From the NCBI GenBank assembly GCA_902783795.1, contig CACZSO010000155.1, forward strand, positions 1 through 19,980: a stretch of DNA of 19,980 nucleotides. The letters are read 5' to 3'. Below are positions 1 through 7,366 of the stretch, piece after piece. The notes below the pieces were generated by a model. That model did no database searches and was not told the DNA's origin. It saw only the letters and a list, made by a program, of their open reading frames with translations. The DNA is from an uncultured Eubacteriales bacterium (lineage in GTDB: Bacteria > Bacillota > Clostridia > Lachnospirales > Lachnospiraceae). The stretch's first letter is position 1. Each line of letters begins with the position of its first letter. The position numbers were made by a program, and so were the translations under genes.

Positions 1-387
1 GGCTCCACCACCTGGTTCGCGTTTACGGAGAATCTGGACATTATCGCGACCTTCATCCCCTTAAGCGGCGACTGCTGGAAGCTGGAGATGATGGGCGGAA
101 AGACACGTCCGGACGAGACCGCAGAACTTCTCAAAAACGTTGTCCTGGAAAAAGGCTATACCAAGGATGACTTCAGAATCTTTGCAGCCACCGGTACGGA
201 GGACATCGCTCATCCGAACCTGACACCTCAGGTAGAAGCCATGAAGAAGCTGCCGGAAGTCTTTGATTTCAATGAAGACTATGCCGTGGGCAACTTCCAT
301 TATCTCCTGCAGGAAGGCTATGAGCACGCTTATACCCGGGTAGCGGAATACCTGTATAACTTCCTTCCCTACCTGTTTAAGTATTGA
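1..387 (+). CDS. C-terminal part of a CE1-type esterase / alpha-beta hydrolase (5' end outside window)
   Basis: The frame is open from base 1 and ends in TGA at 385-387, giving 128 codons. The first residues, GSTTWFAF, match the stretch just after the nucleophile elbow (G-x-S-x-G-S-x-T-W) of the putative-esterase / feruloyl-acetylxylan esterase family, so the catalytic serine would lie just outside the window. FIPLSGDCW follows, as usual in this family. The GTED segment could supply the acid, and the histidine in EHAYTR about 20 residues before the end would complete the triad. The protein ends in NFLPYLFKY, like other family members. The probable role is removal of acyl or feruloyl groups from plant polysaccharide, but whether it is secreted cannot be judged without the N-terminus. 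The substrate is an inference. Confidence 0.7.
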   Translation, partial: GSTTWFAFTENLDIIATFIPLSGDCWKLEMMGGKTRPDETAELLKNVVLEKGYTKDDFRIFAATGTEDIAHPNLTPQVEAMKKLPEVFDFNEDYAVGNFHYLLQEGYEHAYTRVAEYLYNFLPYLFKY

Positions 388-408
388 TGCCCGGCGGATA
401 ACATGATG

Positions 409-440
409 GGCTCCTCCTTATGGGAGGAGCCTGCTTTGTT
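409..440 (+). terminator. Terminator of the esterase gene
   Basis: A 9-bp perfect stem (GGCTCCTCC 409-417 with GGAGGAGCC 423-431) with a 5-nt loop lies 21 nt after the stop codon. It is followed by a modest T-rich stretch, CTGCTTTGTT. The U-tract is weak but the placement fits. Confidence 0.7.
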
Positions 441-478
441 AAAAGACGGAAGAATGGAACATATAAAGGAGATGCAGC

Positions 479-1855
479 ATGACAGAAAACTACAGGATCG
501 AGCATGATTCCATGGGCGAAGTCCGGGTCCCGGCGGATCATTACTGGGGCGCGCAGACACAGCGGAGCTTCGAAAACTTTCCCATCGGCTGGGAAAAGAT
601 GCCGGAACTGATCATCCGGGCCTTCGCTTATCTGAAGGAAGCCTGTGCCCGGGCGAACCATGAACTTTTGCCGGAGCGGATGACAGAAGAAAAGAAAGCG
701 GTCATCGAGCAGGTCTGCGAAGAGATCCTTCAGGGCAAACTTCCCGCGGAATTTCCTCTGGCGGTCTGGCAGACAGGGTCCGGCACCCAGTCTAATATGA
801 ACGTAAACGAGGTGATCGCCAACCGGGGCAATGTGATCGCGGGCCATAAGCTGCTGCATCCGAATGACGATGTGAATATGTCCCAGAGTTCGAATGACAC
901 CTTCCCCTCTGCCATGCACATCGCCGCAGCTATGGCGGTTCACGAAGAACTGCTTCCGGCGGTGGGAGTATTGAAGGAGACATTGCAGCGGCTGGAAAAG
1001 GAGAACCAGGGGATCGTAAAGAGCGGCCGGACACATTTGATGGATGCCGTGCCCATCAGTTTCTCCCAGGAGATCTCCGGCTGGCGCGGCATGCTGGACC
1101 AGGCGGAAAAACAGCTGAAAGCAGTACTGCCTTCTCTTTATGAACTGGCCATTGGCGGGACTGCCGTGGGTACCGGCCTGAATGCGCCGGGAGCCTTTGG
1201 AGAAAACTGCGCAAGGGAGCTGGAAACTTTGACCGGCCTGCCCTTTACCAGCGAGGAAAATAAGTTCCACGCCCTCACATCCCATGATGCCTATGTCTAT
1301 GCCCATGGGGCGGTGAAGGCCCTTGCCGCGGATATGATGAAAATAGCCAATGATATCCGCTGGCTGGCCTCGGGTCCCCGGAATGGTCTGGCAGAGATCT
1401 ATATTCCTGAAAATGAGCCGGGTTCTTCCATCATGCCTGGAAAGGTGAATCCTACCCAGTGCGAAGCCATCACTATGATCGCGGTGCAGGTCATGGGCAA
1501 TGATACAGCCATCAGCATGGCAGCATCTCAGGGCAATTTTGAATTAAACGTATTTCTGCCCGTTATGGCCTATAACTTCCTGCAGTCGGCGCGGCTTCTG
1601 ACAGATGGCATCCTGTCCTTTGAAAAACGCTGCGTCAGCGGCATCCGGCCGAATACGGAAAAGATGAAAGAGAACCTGAACCGGTCCCTGATGCTGGTCA
1701 CAGCATTGTCTCCCGAGATCGGCTATGAGAAAGCCGCGGAAGTGGCGAAAAAAGCCTACAAAGAAGGCCTGACATTGAAAGAAGCCGTACTGGAACTGGG
1801 TTATATGACAGAAGAAGCCTTTGATCAGTGCTTCAAACCGGAAGAGATGATCTGA
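479..1855 (+). CDS. fumC: Fumarate hydratase, class II (fumarase C)
   Basis: This 458-aa protein interconverts fumarate and L-malate in the cytosol without an iron-sulfur cluster. It has every hallmark of the fumarase/aspartase superfamily: GSGTQSNMNVNE near residue 100, the HPNDDVNMSQSSNDTFP substrate-binding segment near 135-150, SGRTHLMDAVP near 182-192 with the catalytic histidine, and the signature GSSIMPGKVNP near 314-324, whose first serines include the catalytic base. Its length is close to that of the E. coli and B. subtilis enzymes (about 460). The GSGTQSNMN form and overall length favour fumarase over aspartase, which is the main alternative. The ATG is preceded by AAAGGAG at 466-471. 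It lies after the esterase terminator, so it should have its own promoter, but I could not identify one with confidence. A P-loop kinase gene follows after 32 nt. Confidence 0.95.
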   Translation: MTENYRIEHDSMGEVRVPADHYWGAQTQRSFENFPIGWEKMPELIIRAFAYLKEACARANHELLPERMTEEKKAVIEQVCEEILQGKLPAEFPLAVWQTGSGTQSNMNVNEVIANRGNVIAGHKLLHPNDDVNMSQSSNDTFPSAMHIAAAMAVHEELLPAVGVLKETLQRLEKENQGIVKSGRTHLMDAVPISFSQEISGWRGMLDQAEKQLKAVLPSLYELAIGGTAVGTGLNAPGAFGENCARELETLTGLPFTSEENKFHALTSHDAYVYAHGAVKALAADMMKIANDIRWLASGPRNGLAEIYIPENEPGSSIMPGKVNPTQCEAITMIAVQVMGNDTAISMAASQGNFELNVFLPVMAYNFLQSARLLTDGILSFEKRCVSGIRPNTEKMKENLNRSLMLVTALSPEIGYEKAAEVAKKAYKEGLTLKEAVLELGYMTEEAFDQCFKPEEMI

Positions 1856-1887
1856 TCAACTGAAAAACCAGAAACAGAGAGATAAAT

Positions 1888-2493
1888 ATGAGCAGAAGAA
1901 TACTGATCATCGGCGGGTCCCCCTGCAGCGGAAAGAGTACCATCGCAGAAATGATCGTCAGGGATCATGACGCCTATTATTACAAAGTGGACGATTTCCT
2001 CGACAAATACATAAATAAGGCTGTGGAAGATGGTAAAGAGATCTGCAGAAAATACAGGGGACTGACACCTGAAGAAATGTGGATGGAGGATCCGGCCATA
2101 CATTGCCGCGAAGAATTTATGATATATGAAGAGATCTCTCCCTATGTTTTTGAAGGATTGGATCAGATAGATCATGAGCTCATCGTGACTGAAGGCGCTG
2201 CCTTTATACCGGCGGTCATGAAGAAATATGGGGAGAAGGACTACATCACCATGATCTCCACACCGGATTTCCAGGTGTCCCATTATAAGGAACGGAAATG
2301 GGTCTCCTTTGTCTTGGAGGGGTGTTCTGACAAACAGCAGGCCTTCCGGAACTGGATGGAGCGGGATATCCTGTTTGCAGAACAGGTGAAAGAAGAATGT
2401 GAAAAGAGCGGGGTGCCATGCATCGTAAATGACGGCTCCCGGACAGTGGAAGAAATATATGCTGTCGTTAAAAAGCTGTTTGATCTGAAATAG
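1888..2493 (+). CDS. P-loop nucleotide kinase-like protein, substrate unknown
   Basis: A 201-aa protein with a Walker A motif at the very N-terminus (IIGGSPCSGKST, residues 7-18; K16 and S17/T18 contact phosphate). VDDF at about 33-36 sits where small-molecule and nucleoside kinases carry the substrate-binding/Walker-B-like aspartate. A helix with R-N-W-M-E-R-D near residue 153 could be the lid supplying arginines to the transferred phosphate. The size and fold pattern are those of cytidylate/shikimate/2-phosphoglycerate-kinase-like P-loop kinases, but no known subfamily was recognised. There is no membrane segment. The gene begins 32 nt after fumC behind a purine-rich AGAGAG site, so it is probably co-transcribed with fumC. 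That proximity gives no firm clue to the substrate. Confidence 0.75.
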   Translation: MSRRILIIGGSPCSGKSTIAEMIVRDHDAYYYKVDDFLDKYINKAVEDGKEICRKYRGLTPEEMWMEDPAIHCREEFMIYEEISPYVFEGLDQIDHELIVTEGAAFIPAVMKKYGEKDYITMISTPDFQVSHYKERKWVSFVLEGCSDKQQAFRNWMERDILFAEQVKEECEKSGVPCIVNDGSRTVEEIYAVVKKLFDLK

Positions 2494-2538
2494 TTTTTTA
2501 CGGGCTGAGTGCAGAAAGAGCCTTATTTCATAAGCAGA

Positions 2539-2565
2539 TTGGCACTCAACACTTGACAGTGCTAA
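2539..2565 (+). promoter_or_regulatory. CIRCE operator (HrcA binding site) of htpG
   Basis: TTGGCACTC (2539-2547), a 9-nt spacer, then CAGTGCTAA (2557-2565). The known CIRCE consensus is TTAGCACTC-N9-GAGTGCTAA, so this site has the exact spacing and one mismatch per arm. It overlaps the -35 box of the promoter at 2553-2581, as expected for repression by HrcA and release on heat shock. A further half-site, TGAGTGC, lies upstream at 2506-2512. hrcA itself is not in the window. Confidence 0.92.
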
Positions 2566-2581
2566 CAAAACGTGCTATAGT
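2553..2581 (+). promoter_or_regulatory. Sigma-A promoter of htpG
   Basis: A perfect -35 TTGACA (2553-2558), a 17-nt spacer and -10 TATAGT (2576-2581). The -35 box begins inside the CIRCE spacer and ends in its right arm. The predicted start of transcription is around 2587-2589. Confidence 0.9.
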
Positions 2582-2615
2582 ACAATGCAGGGGTTTTTAT
2601 GACCCCTGTATTGTA
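2581..2615 (+). other. Inverted repeat / stem-loop at the htpG mRNA 5' end
   Basis: The arms 2581-2594 and 2602-2615 pair over 14 bp with one G-U and a 7-nt loop. The outer 6 bp overlap the -10 box and lie upstream of the predicted start. The inner CAGGGGT/ACCCCTG stem would form exactly at the 5' end of the transcript. There is no T-tract, so it is not a terminator. It may stabilise the mRNA or be a second operator. Confidence 0.75.
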
Positions 2616-2644
2616 TGTCAGAATAAAGAAAGGTCGTAAGTACA

Positions 2645-4633
2645 ATGTCAGAAAAAAGAGGCAGTTTGTCTATTGACAGCGAGAATATATTTCCTATCAT
2701 TAAAAAATGGCTCTATTCGGACCATGATATTTTCTTAAGAGAGCTAGTATCCAATGGGTGTGATGCCATCACGAAGCTGAAAAAACTGGCCCTGATCAGC
2801 GAAGCCACTCTTCCGGAAGACTACAAGCCCCGGATCGAGGTCAGAGTTTCTTCGAATAATAAGACCCTGAAGGTCATCGATAACGGCCTGGGCATGACCG
2901 CCGATGAGGTGGAGCAGTATATCAACCAGATCGCCTTCTCCGGCGCTGCGGACTTTATGACCAAATATAAAGATAAAGCTTCGGATGACCAGATCATCGG
3001 TCATTTCGGCTTAGGCTTCTATTCCGTGTTTATGGTGGCGGACAGCGTCAGCATCGACACCCTGTCCTATCAGGAAGGCGCGGAAGCCGTGCACTGGGAG
3101 TCAGAAGGCGGCATCGAATTCGAGATGGGATCCGGTGAGAGGACAGCGGTCGGTACGGAGATCACCCTGCATCTGTCCCAGGATTCTTATGAATTCAGCA
3201 ATGAATACCGGATCCGCGAAGTGCTGGAAAAATACTGCTCCTTCATGCCGGTGGAGATCTTCCTGATCAATGAAGATACGCCGAAGGAAGAGCCTAAAGA
3301 GGGAGAGGAGCCTAAGAAGGAGACCCCGGTCAACGACACGAATCCTTTATGGGCCAAGCATCCTAATGAATGCTCTGAAGAGGATTACAAGGAATTCTAC
3401 CGGAAGGTCTTCCGGGATTACCGGGAGCCTCTGTTCTGGATCCATCTGAATATGGATTACCCCTTTGACCTGAAGGGCATTCTCTATTTCCCGAAGATCA
3501 ATTTAGGCTATGAATCCCTGGAGGGTGTGATCAAGCTCTATAACAGCCAGGTCTTTGTGGCTGATAACATCAAGGAAGTCATTCCGGAATACATGATGCT
3601 CTTAAAGGGTGTCATCGACTGCCCGGACCTGCCCTTAAACGTCAGCCGTTCCGCCCTGCAGAACGATGGATTCGTGAAGAAGATCCAGGACTACATCTCC
3701 AAAAAGATCGCCGATAAACTGTCGGGTCTGTGTAAGGTGGACCGGGAATTCTATGAAAAGAACTGGGATTCCATCAGCCCCTTTGTGAAATACGGCTGCT
3801 TAAGAGATGATAAATTCTGCCAGAAGATGACGGACTACATCCTGTTCAAGGACCTGGACGGAAAGTATAAAGTCCTTCCGGAATGCCTGGAAGTAAAGCC
3901 CATCGACATCGAAGATGAGGACGAAGAGAACGCAGAAGTGAAAGAAGGCGAGACTTCCGAAGAAACATCGGCGGAAGTAGTGGAAGAGGCTTCTGCCGAA
4001 GAGGATGAAAAGAAGGAAAAGACCGTCTACTATGTGACGGACACTGTCCAGCAGTCCCAGTACATCAATATGTTCAAAAAGGCAAAGATGGAAGCGGTGG
4101 TGCTGCCTGACGAGATCGATATGCCTTTCATCCAGCAGTTGGAGATGAAGAATGAAGGCATCCATTTCAAACGCATCGACGCGGATGTGGAGGATACCTT
4201 CCGGGTGAAGAACACAAAGAAACTGGAAGAAGAACTGAAGGCAGATGCGGAAGTCCTGACCGGTCTCTTTAAGAAAGTGCTGAAAAAGGACAATGTGAAG
4301 ATCCAGGTGGATAAACTCCGCAATAAGGAGATCTCCGCCATCCTGCTGCTTTCCGAGGAATCCCGCCGTATGCAGGAGATGATGAAGCAGTACGGCATGA
4401 TGGGCATGGACTTAGGCGACATGGGCAAGGGCGACCAGACCCTGATCCTGAATACGAACCATAAGCTGGTGAAATACCTGCTTTCAGATCAGGAAGGCGA
4501 GAATGTGCCGTTGATCTGCGAAGAGCTGTATGACCTGGCCAGGATCCAGCAGGGTCCTTTGGATCCGGAGGCTATGACGAAGTTTGTAGCCAGGACGAAT
4601 AAGATCCTGGGCATGCTGTCCAGCGAGGAATAA
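2645..4633 (+). CDS. htpG: Molecular chaperone HtpG (bacterial Hsp90)
   Basis: A 662-aa cytosolic ATP-dependent chaperone dimer. The GHKL ATPase domain is intact: E33 and N37 in ELVSNGCDA, D79 in DNGLGM (79-84) and the lid motif GHFGLGFYS (119-127). The middle domain follows, including FWIHLNMDYPFDLKGILYFPK and the LPLNVSRS motif with its ATP-contacting arginine. A C-terminal dimerisation domain completes it. It is longer than E. coli HtpG (624 aa) because of two acidic, low-complexity inserts, at about residues 210-227 (KEEPKEGEEPKKE) and 422-460 (Glu/Ala-rich). There is no MEEVD tail, as expected for bacteria. The ATG is set by AGAAAGG at 2627-2633. It is a single-gene unit under the CIRCE operator, so it should be HrcA-controlled, and a hairpin follows at 4656. 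Confidence 0.97.
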   Translation: MSEKRGSLSIDSENIFPIIKKWLYSDHDIFLRELVSNGCDAITKLKKLALISEATLPEDYKPRIEVRVSSNNKTLKVIDNGLGMTADEVEQYINQIAFSGAADFMTKYKDKASDDQIIGHFGLGFYSVFMVADSVSIDTLSYQEGAEAVHWESEGGIEFEMGSGERTAVGTEITLHLSQDSYEFSNEYRIREVLEKYCSFMPVEIFLINEDTPKEEPKEGEEPKKETPVNDTNPLWAKHPNECSEEDYKEFYRKVFRDYREPLFWIHLNMDYPFDLKGILYFPKINLGYESLEGVIKLYNSQVFVADNIKEVIPEYMMLLKGVIDCPDLPLNVSRSALQNDGFVKKIQDYISKKIADKLSGLCKVDREFYEKNWDSISPFVKYGCLRDDKFCQKMTDYILFKDLDGKYKVLPECLEVKPIDIEDEDEENAEVKEGETSEETSAEVVEEASAEEDEKKEKTVYYVTDTVQQSQYINMFKKAKMEAVVLPDEIDMPFIQQLEMKNEGIHFKRIDADVEDTFRVKNTKKLEEELKADAEVLTGLFKKVLKKDNVKIQVDKLRNKEISAILLLSEESRRMQEMMKQYGMMGMDLGDMGKGDQTLILNTNHKLVKYLLSDQEGENVPLICEELYDLARIQQGPLDPEAMTKFVARTNKILGMLSSEE

Positions 4634-4655
4634 AAGGATAAATAAACGACAGCAG

Positions 4656-4688
4656 AAATGGCATGGCCTCATGAAGGCCATGCCATTT
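4656..4688 (+). terminator. Strong hairpin after htpG
   Basis: A perfect 14-bp stem (4656-4669 with 4675-4688) with a 5-nt loop begins 22 nt after the htpG stop. The stem ends in ATTT on the 3' side, and no long T-tract follows. It is probably a terminator or 3'-end stabiliser. Confidence 0.7.
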
Positions 4689-4825
4689 GCGTCTGCCGTG
4701 CAAGGGTCCATTGATCGATCTCGTTAATGATAACGGGTCCAACAGGAGGACAGATCATCCGCCGCCCATAAACACTATGCGGCCATCCAGCCTTTTCTGA
4801 CTGGTTTCTTTTGTGTCCTTTTATA

Positions 4826-4854
4826 TTGCGAAAAAGAAGGCCTCGTGATATACT
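4826..4854 (+). promoter_or_regulatory. Promoter of the exonuclease-galE unit
   Basis: -35 TTGCGA (4826-4831), a 17-nt spacer and -10 TATACT (4849-4854), ending 21 nt before the ATG. The 137 nt between the htpG hairpin and this promoter contain only a GGGTCCA direct repeat (about 4704 and 4735), for which I see no role. Confidence 0.75.
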
Positions 4855-4875
4855 GTAGGGCAGAAAGAGGTCGAC

Positions 4876-5874
4876 ATGAATTATATCGTACTGGACCTGG
4901 AGTGGAATCAGGCTGCTTACAAGGTGGATGAGGAGGACGAACTGCCCTTTGAGATCATTGAGATCGGGGCAGTAAAGCTGAATGAAAAGGCAGAAAAGAT
5001 CGATGAATATTCGGTCCTCATCCGGCCCCAGGTCTATCCTTTCCTGCTTCGCAGGACAAAAGAGATCACCCATATTACAGACGAGGATCTGGACAGAGAA
5101 GGCATTTATTTTGATGAAGTCTGCCCGGAGTTTTTGACGTGGTGCGGAAAAGATTATATCTTCTGTATCTGGGGTACCAGCGACCTGGTCCAGCTGCAGC
5201 GCAACATGGCTTATTATCATCTGAAACTGCCGTGGAAATATCCGCTGAAATACCTGGATGTGCAGAAACTCTACGCCCTTCAGATGGAAGAAGGAAAGGT
5301 CCGGCGGACACTGGAGCATGTGATTGATCTTTACGGGATCCCGAAGGACCGGCCTTTCCACCGGGCGGTGGACGATGCGGCTTATACTGCCATGGTCTTC
5401 CAGCGTCTGGACCGGGAAAAGTTTGAAAGTTACTTTTCTATAGACTATTACCGGCTTCCGAAAAACCGGTTTGAAGAGTCCACCTACCGCTTTAATACTT
5501 ACTTGAAGTATGTGTCACGGGAGTTCCCGCTGAAAGAGGAACTCATGCATAACCGGAAGGTCCGGGAACTGCCTTGTTTCTACTGCCGGCGGAATACGAA
5601 ACGGGTGGTGAACTGGTTTTCAGATTCCCAGAAGAATTATTTTGCTTTAGGTGAGTGTAAGGAACATGGCCTGATCCGCGGAAGGATCCGCATTAAGACA
5701 GCAGAGGATAATATGGGCTTTTTTGCCGTCAGGACGGTAAAGCCCTGTACGGAAGAATATAAAGAACTGATCCTGAAAAAACGGGATAATCTGACCAGCA
5801 AGCGGCGGGAACGCAGAAAACGCGTATCCATAAAAGCAAAACAGGTCAAAGCTGAGATAAAGGAGAAGAAGTAA
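4876..5874 (+). CDS. DEDDh 3'-5' exonuclease with C-terminal CCCH metal-site-like tail
   Basis: A 332-aa protein. The N-terminal half is an RNase T / DNA polymerase III epsilon-type exonuclease: Exo I D7-L-E9 in VLDLEWNQ, an Exo II aspartate near residue 102 in GTSDLVQLQ, and Exo III H162-x4-D167 in FHRAVDDAAYT. It should remove nucleotides from 3' ends of RNA or DNA using two metal ions. The layout resembles KapD-type stand-alone exonucleases. The C-terminal part (about 195-332) contains C234-x2-C237 and C261-x2-H264, a zinc-knuckle spacing that could bind nucleic acid, and ends in a very basic tail (KRRERRKR), consistent with RNA or DNA contact. The start follows AGAGG with proper spacing. 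The stop lies 1 nt before galE, and the galE ribosome site lies inside this gene. The natural substrate is unknown. Confidence 0.85.
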   Translation: MNYIVLDLEWNQAAYKVDEEDELPFEIIEIGAVKLNEKAEKIDEYSVLIRPQVYPFLLRRTKEITHITDEDLDREGIYFDEVCPEFLTWCGKDYIFCIWGTSDLVQLQRNMAYYHLKLPWKYPLKYLDVQKLYALQMEEGKVRRTLEHVIDLYGIPKDRPFHRAVDDAAYTAMVFQRLDREKFESYFSIDYYRLPKNRFEESTYRFNTYLKYVSREFPLKEELMHNRKVRELPCFYCRRNTKRVVNWFSDSQKNYFALGECKEHGLIRGRIRIKTAEDNMGFFAVRTVKPCTEEYKELILKKRDNLTSKRRERRKRVSIKAKQVKAEIKEKK

Positions 5875-5875
5875 G

Positions 5876-6892
5876 ATGGCAGTTTTAGTCACGGGAGGGA
5901 CCGGCTATATCGGAAGCCATACAGTAGTGGAACTGATTGAGGAAGGATATGAGCCAGTCATCGTAGATAATCTGGATAATTCCTGTGTGGAAGTCCTGGA
6001 CAGGATCAGACAGATCACAGGGAAAAAGCCGGTATTTTATCAGGCAGACATTCGTGATAAAGAAGCCCTGGAAGCCATTTTTGATAAAGAAGAGATCACG
6101 GGCGTCATCCATTTCGCCGGCTTGAAAGCTGTGGGAGAAAGCGTTCAGAAACCGTGGAAATATTATGATAATAACATCGGCGGCACCTTGACGCTTTTGG
6201 ATGTCATGACGCAGCATAACGTGAAGAACATTATTTTCTCTTCTTCATCCACGGTCTATGGCATGCCGGATGAAGTGCCGGTGACAGAAGAGACGCCGAA
6301 AAAGGACTGCACGAATCCCTACGGCTGGACGAAATCCATGCAGGAGCAGATCCTGAGCGATATTCAGCTGGCGGATCCCGAGTGGAATGTGGTGCTGCTC
6401 CGTTACTTCAACCCCATCGGCGCTCATGAATCAGGCTTGATGGGCGAAGATCCGAAGGGGATCCCGAATAATCTGATGCCCTACATCACCCAGGTGGCTG
6501 TAGGCAAACGTGACCATTTAAGTGTATATGGCAATGACTATAATACTCCTGACGGGACTGGTGTAAGGGATTATATCCATGTGGTAGACCTGGCTAAGGG
6601 TCATACGGCTGCGCTGAAGCTGTTTGAAAAAGGCTGCGGGCTGAAGATCTATAACCTGGGCACCGGTGTAGGCTATAGTGTGCTGGATATCGTCAAAGCT
6701 TTTGAGGATGCTTCCGGCGTGAAGATCCCTTATGAGATAGCTGAGCGGAGGGCTGGCGACATCGACTGTAACTATGCAGATGCTTCGAAGGCTTTCCGTG
6801 AGATGGGCTGGAAGGCAGAACGTGATATTACAGCTATGTGCCGTGATTCCTGGAACTGGCAGAAAAATAACCCGAACGGTTATCAGGCATAA
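5876..6892 (+). CDS. galE: UDP-glucose 4-epimerase
   Basis: A 338-aa NAD-dependent extended short-chain dehydrogenase that interconverts UDP-glucose and UDP-galactose for galactose use and surface polysaccharide synthesis. It has the N-terminal Rossmann motif GGTGYIGSH (7-15), IVDNLDNS for NAD ribose recognition, FAGLKAVGES (typical of GalE), the catalytic serine in SSSSTVYG and Y149-x3-K153 (YGWTK). VRDYIHVVDLAKGH and the C-terminal pattern also match GalE, as does the length. It may also act on N-acetylhexosamines, which sequence reading cannot exclude. AAGGAG at 5860-5865, inside the upstream exonuclease gene, drives the start, which is 1 nt past that gene's stop. Translational coupling is therefore likely, although the functional link between the two genes is obscure. 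Confidence 0.95.
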   Translation: MAVLVTGGTGYIGSHTVVELIEEGYEPVIVDNLDNSCVEVLDRIRQITGKKPVFYQADIRDKEALEAIFDKEEITGVIHFAGLKAVGESVQKPWKYYDNNIGGTLTLLDVMTQHNVKNIIFSSSSTVYGMPDEVPVTEETPKKDCTNPYGWTKSMQEQILSDIQLADPEWNVVLLRYFNPIGAHESGLMGEDPKGIPNNLMPYITQVAVGKRDHLSVYGNDYNTPDGTGVRDYIHVVDLAKGHTAALKLFEKGCGLKIYNLGTGVGYSVLDIVKAFEDASGVKIPYEIAERRAGDIDCNYADASKAFREMGWKAERDITAMCRDSWNWQKNNPNGYQA

Positions 6893-6899
6893 GAAAAGC

Positions 6900-6928
6900 T
6901 TGATTTTAAAATGCTTTTGTGCTATAGT
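6900..6928 (+). promoter_or_regulatory. Promoter of the small membrane protein gene
   Basis: -35 TTGATT (6900-6905), a 17-nt spacer and -10 TATAGT (6923-6928), placed directly after the galE stop. Transcription would begin near 6935, leaving a leader of about 30 nt. Confidence 0.75.
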
Positions 6929-6965
6929 ACCATGGTTATATCATTTTTGAGAGGAAGATCAGGTC

Positions 6966-7247
6966 ATGAGTCAGGAAAAAGTCGATAAATACAAAGAGTC
7001 GAAAAAAACCAGGAAACAGGATGTTGCCAGAGAAAAGAAGCAGAAAAAGCTTAAAAGGCTTTTGATCACAGTCATTGCTGCAGCAGCTGCCTGCGCATTG
7101 ATCGTGGCTGTGGTGTTCTCTATAGTCGGTTCGGCTAACAAGGAGAAGGAAGCCCAGAAGCAGGCTTATCAGGCAACCAACCTGGTGATCCCGGATATCG
7201 CCGGCGTACAGGATGGAGAAGCGCCTGCAGATGAAGCGGCGGAATAA
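6966..7247 (+). CDS. Small single-span membrane protein, unknown function
   Basis: A 93-aa protein with three clear parts. Residues 1-31 are strongly basic (about half Lys/Arg) and probably cytoplasmic. Residues 32-54 are a hydrophobic Ala/Val/Ile/Leu membrane helix. Residues 55-93 are a polar, finally acidic tail (DEAAE) that would lie outside by the positive-inside rule. No signal peptidase site or lipobox is evident. No family was recognised; similar short proteins are often labelled hypothetical in Clostridia. It has its own promoter at 6900 and a strong terminator at 7266, so it is a monocistronic unit. AGAGGAAG upstream gives the ribosome site. The codon pattern and regulatory frame make it a credible gene. 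Confidence 0.75.
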   Translation: MSQEKVDKYKESKKTRKQDVAREKKQKKLKRLLITVIAAAAACALIVAVVFSIVGSANKEKEAQKQAYQATNLVIPDIAGVQDGEAPADEAAE

Positions 7248-7265
7248 CATCGGCTGAAGGATAGA

Positions 7266-7310
7266 AAAAGACGCGGAGAGGTATTTCCTTTCTGCGTCTT
7301 TTGTTTTGTA
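7266..7310 (+). terminator. Intrinsic terminator of the small membrane protein gene
   Basis: AAAAGACGC (7266-7274) pairs with GCGTCTTTT (7294-7302), and the stem continues inward through GGAGAGG/CCTTTCT for 16 pairs (two G-U) around a 5-nt loop. A TTGTTTTG tract follows. The stem begins 18 nt after the stop codon. Confidence 0.9.
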
Positions 7311-7332
7311 ATAATTTCTAAACAAAGAGGAG

Positions 7333-7362
7333 CCCCCGGGTCTTCTTTCGAAGGCTCGGGGG
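7333..7362 (+). other. GC-rich hairpin in the leader region upstream of murA
   Basis: CCCCCGGGTCTTC (7333-7345) pairs fully with 7350-7362 (two G-U pairs) across a TTTC loop. The 3' arm ends in GGGGG, which is also the only Shine-Dalgarno-like sequence for the short ORF at 7367, so folding would hide it. No T-tract follows on the plus strand. On the minus strand a CTCTTTGTTT stretch follows, so a terminator in that direction is possible. Confidence 0.65.
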
Positions 7363-7366
7363 AATT

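Noticed and set aside
377..1306. A 309-codon open frame on the minus strand opposite fumC
   Set aside because: It is antisense to a complete, motif-perfect fumarase. Its translation shows no family features and it has no ribosome site of note. It is a shadow of biased codon use.
1825..2568. A 247-codon minus-strand frame opposite the P-loop kinase and htpG control region
   Set aside because: It runs across the CIRCE/promoter region and the kinase gene, shows no recognisable motifs, and is antisense to a protein with a clear Walker A.
4704..4741. GGGTCCA direct repeat after htpG as a mobile-element trace
   Set aside because: A 7-nt repeat about 31 nt apart with no open frame or inverted ends between is easily explained by chance.
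4669..5361. A 230-codon minus-strand frame opposite the exonuclease
   Set aside because: It overlaps the htpG terminator and the antisense of conserved exonuclease motifs; no family features were seen.
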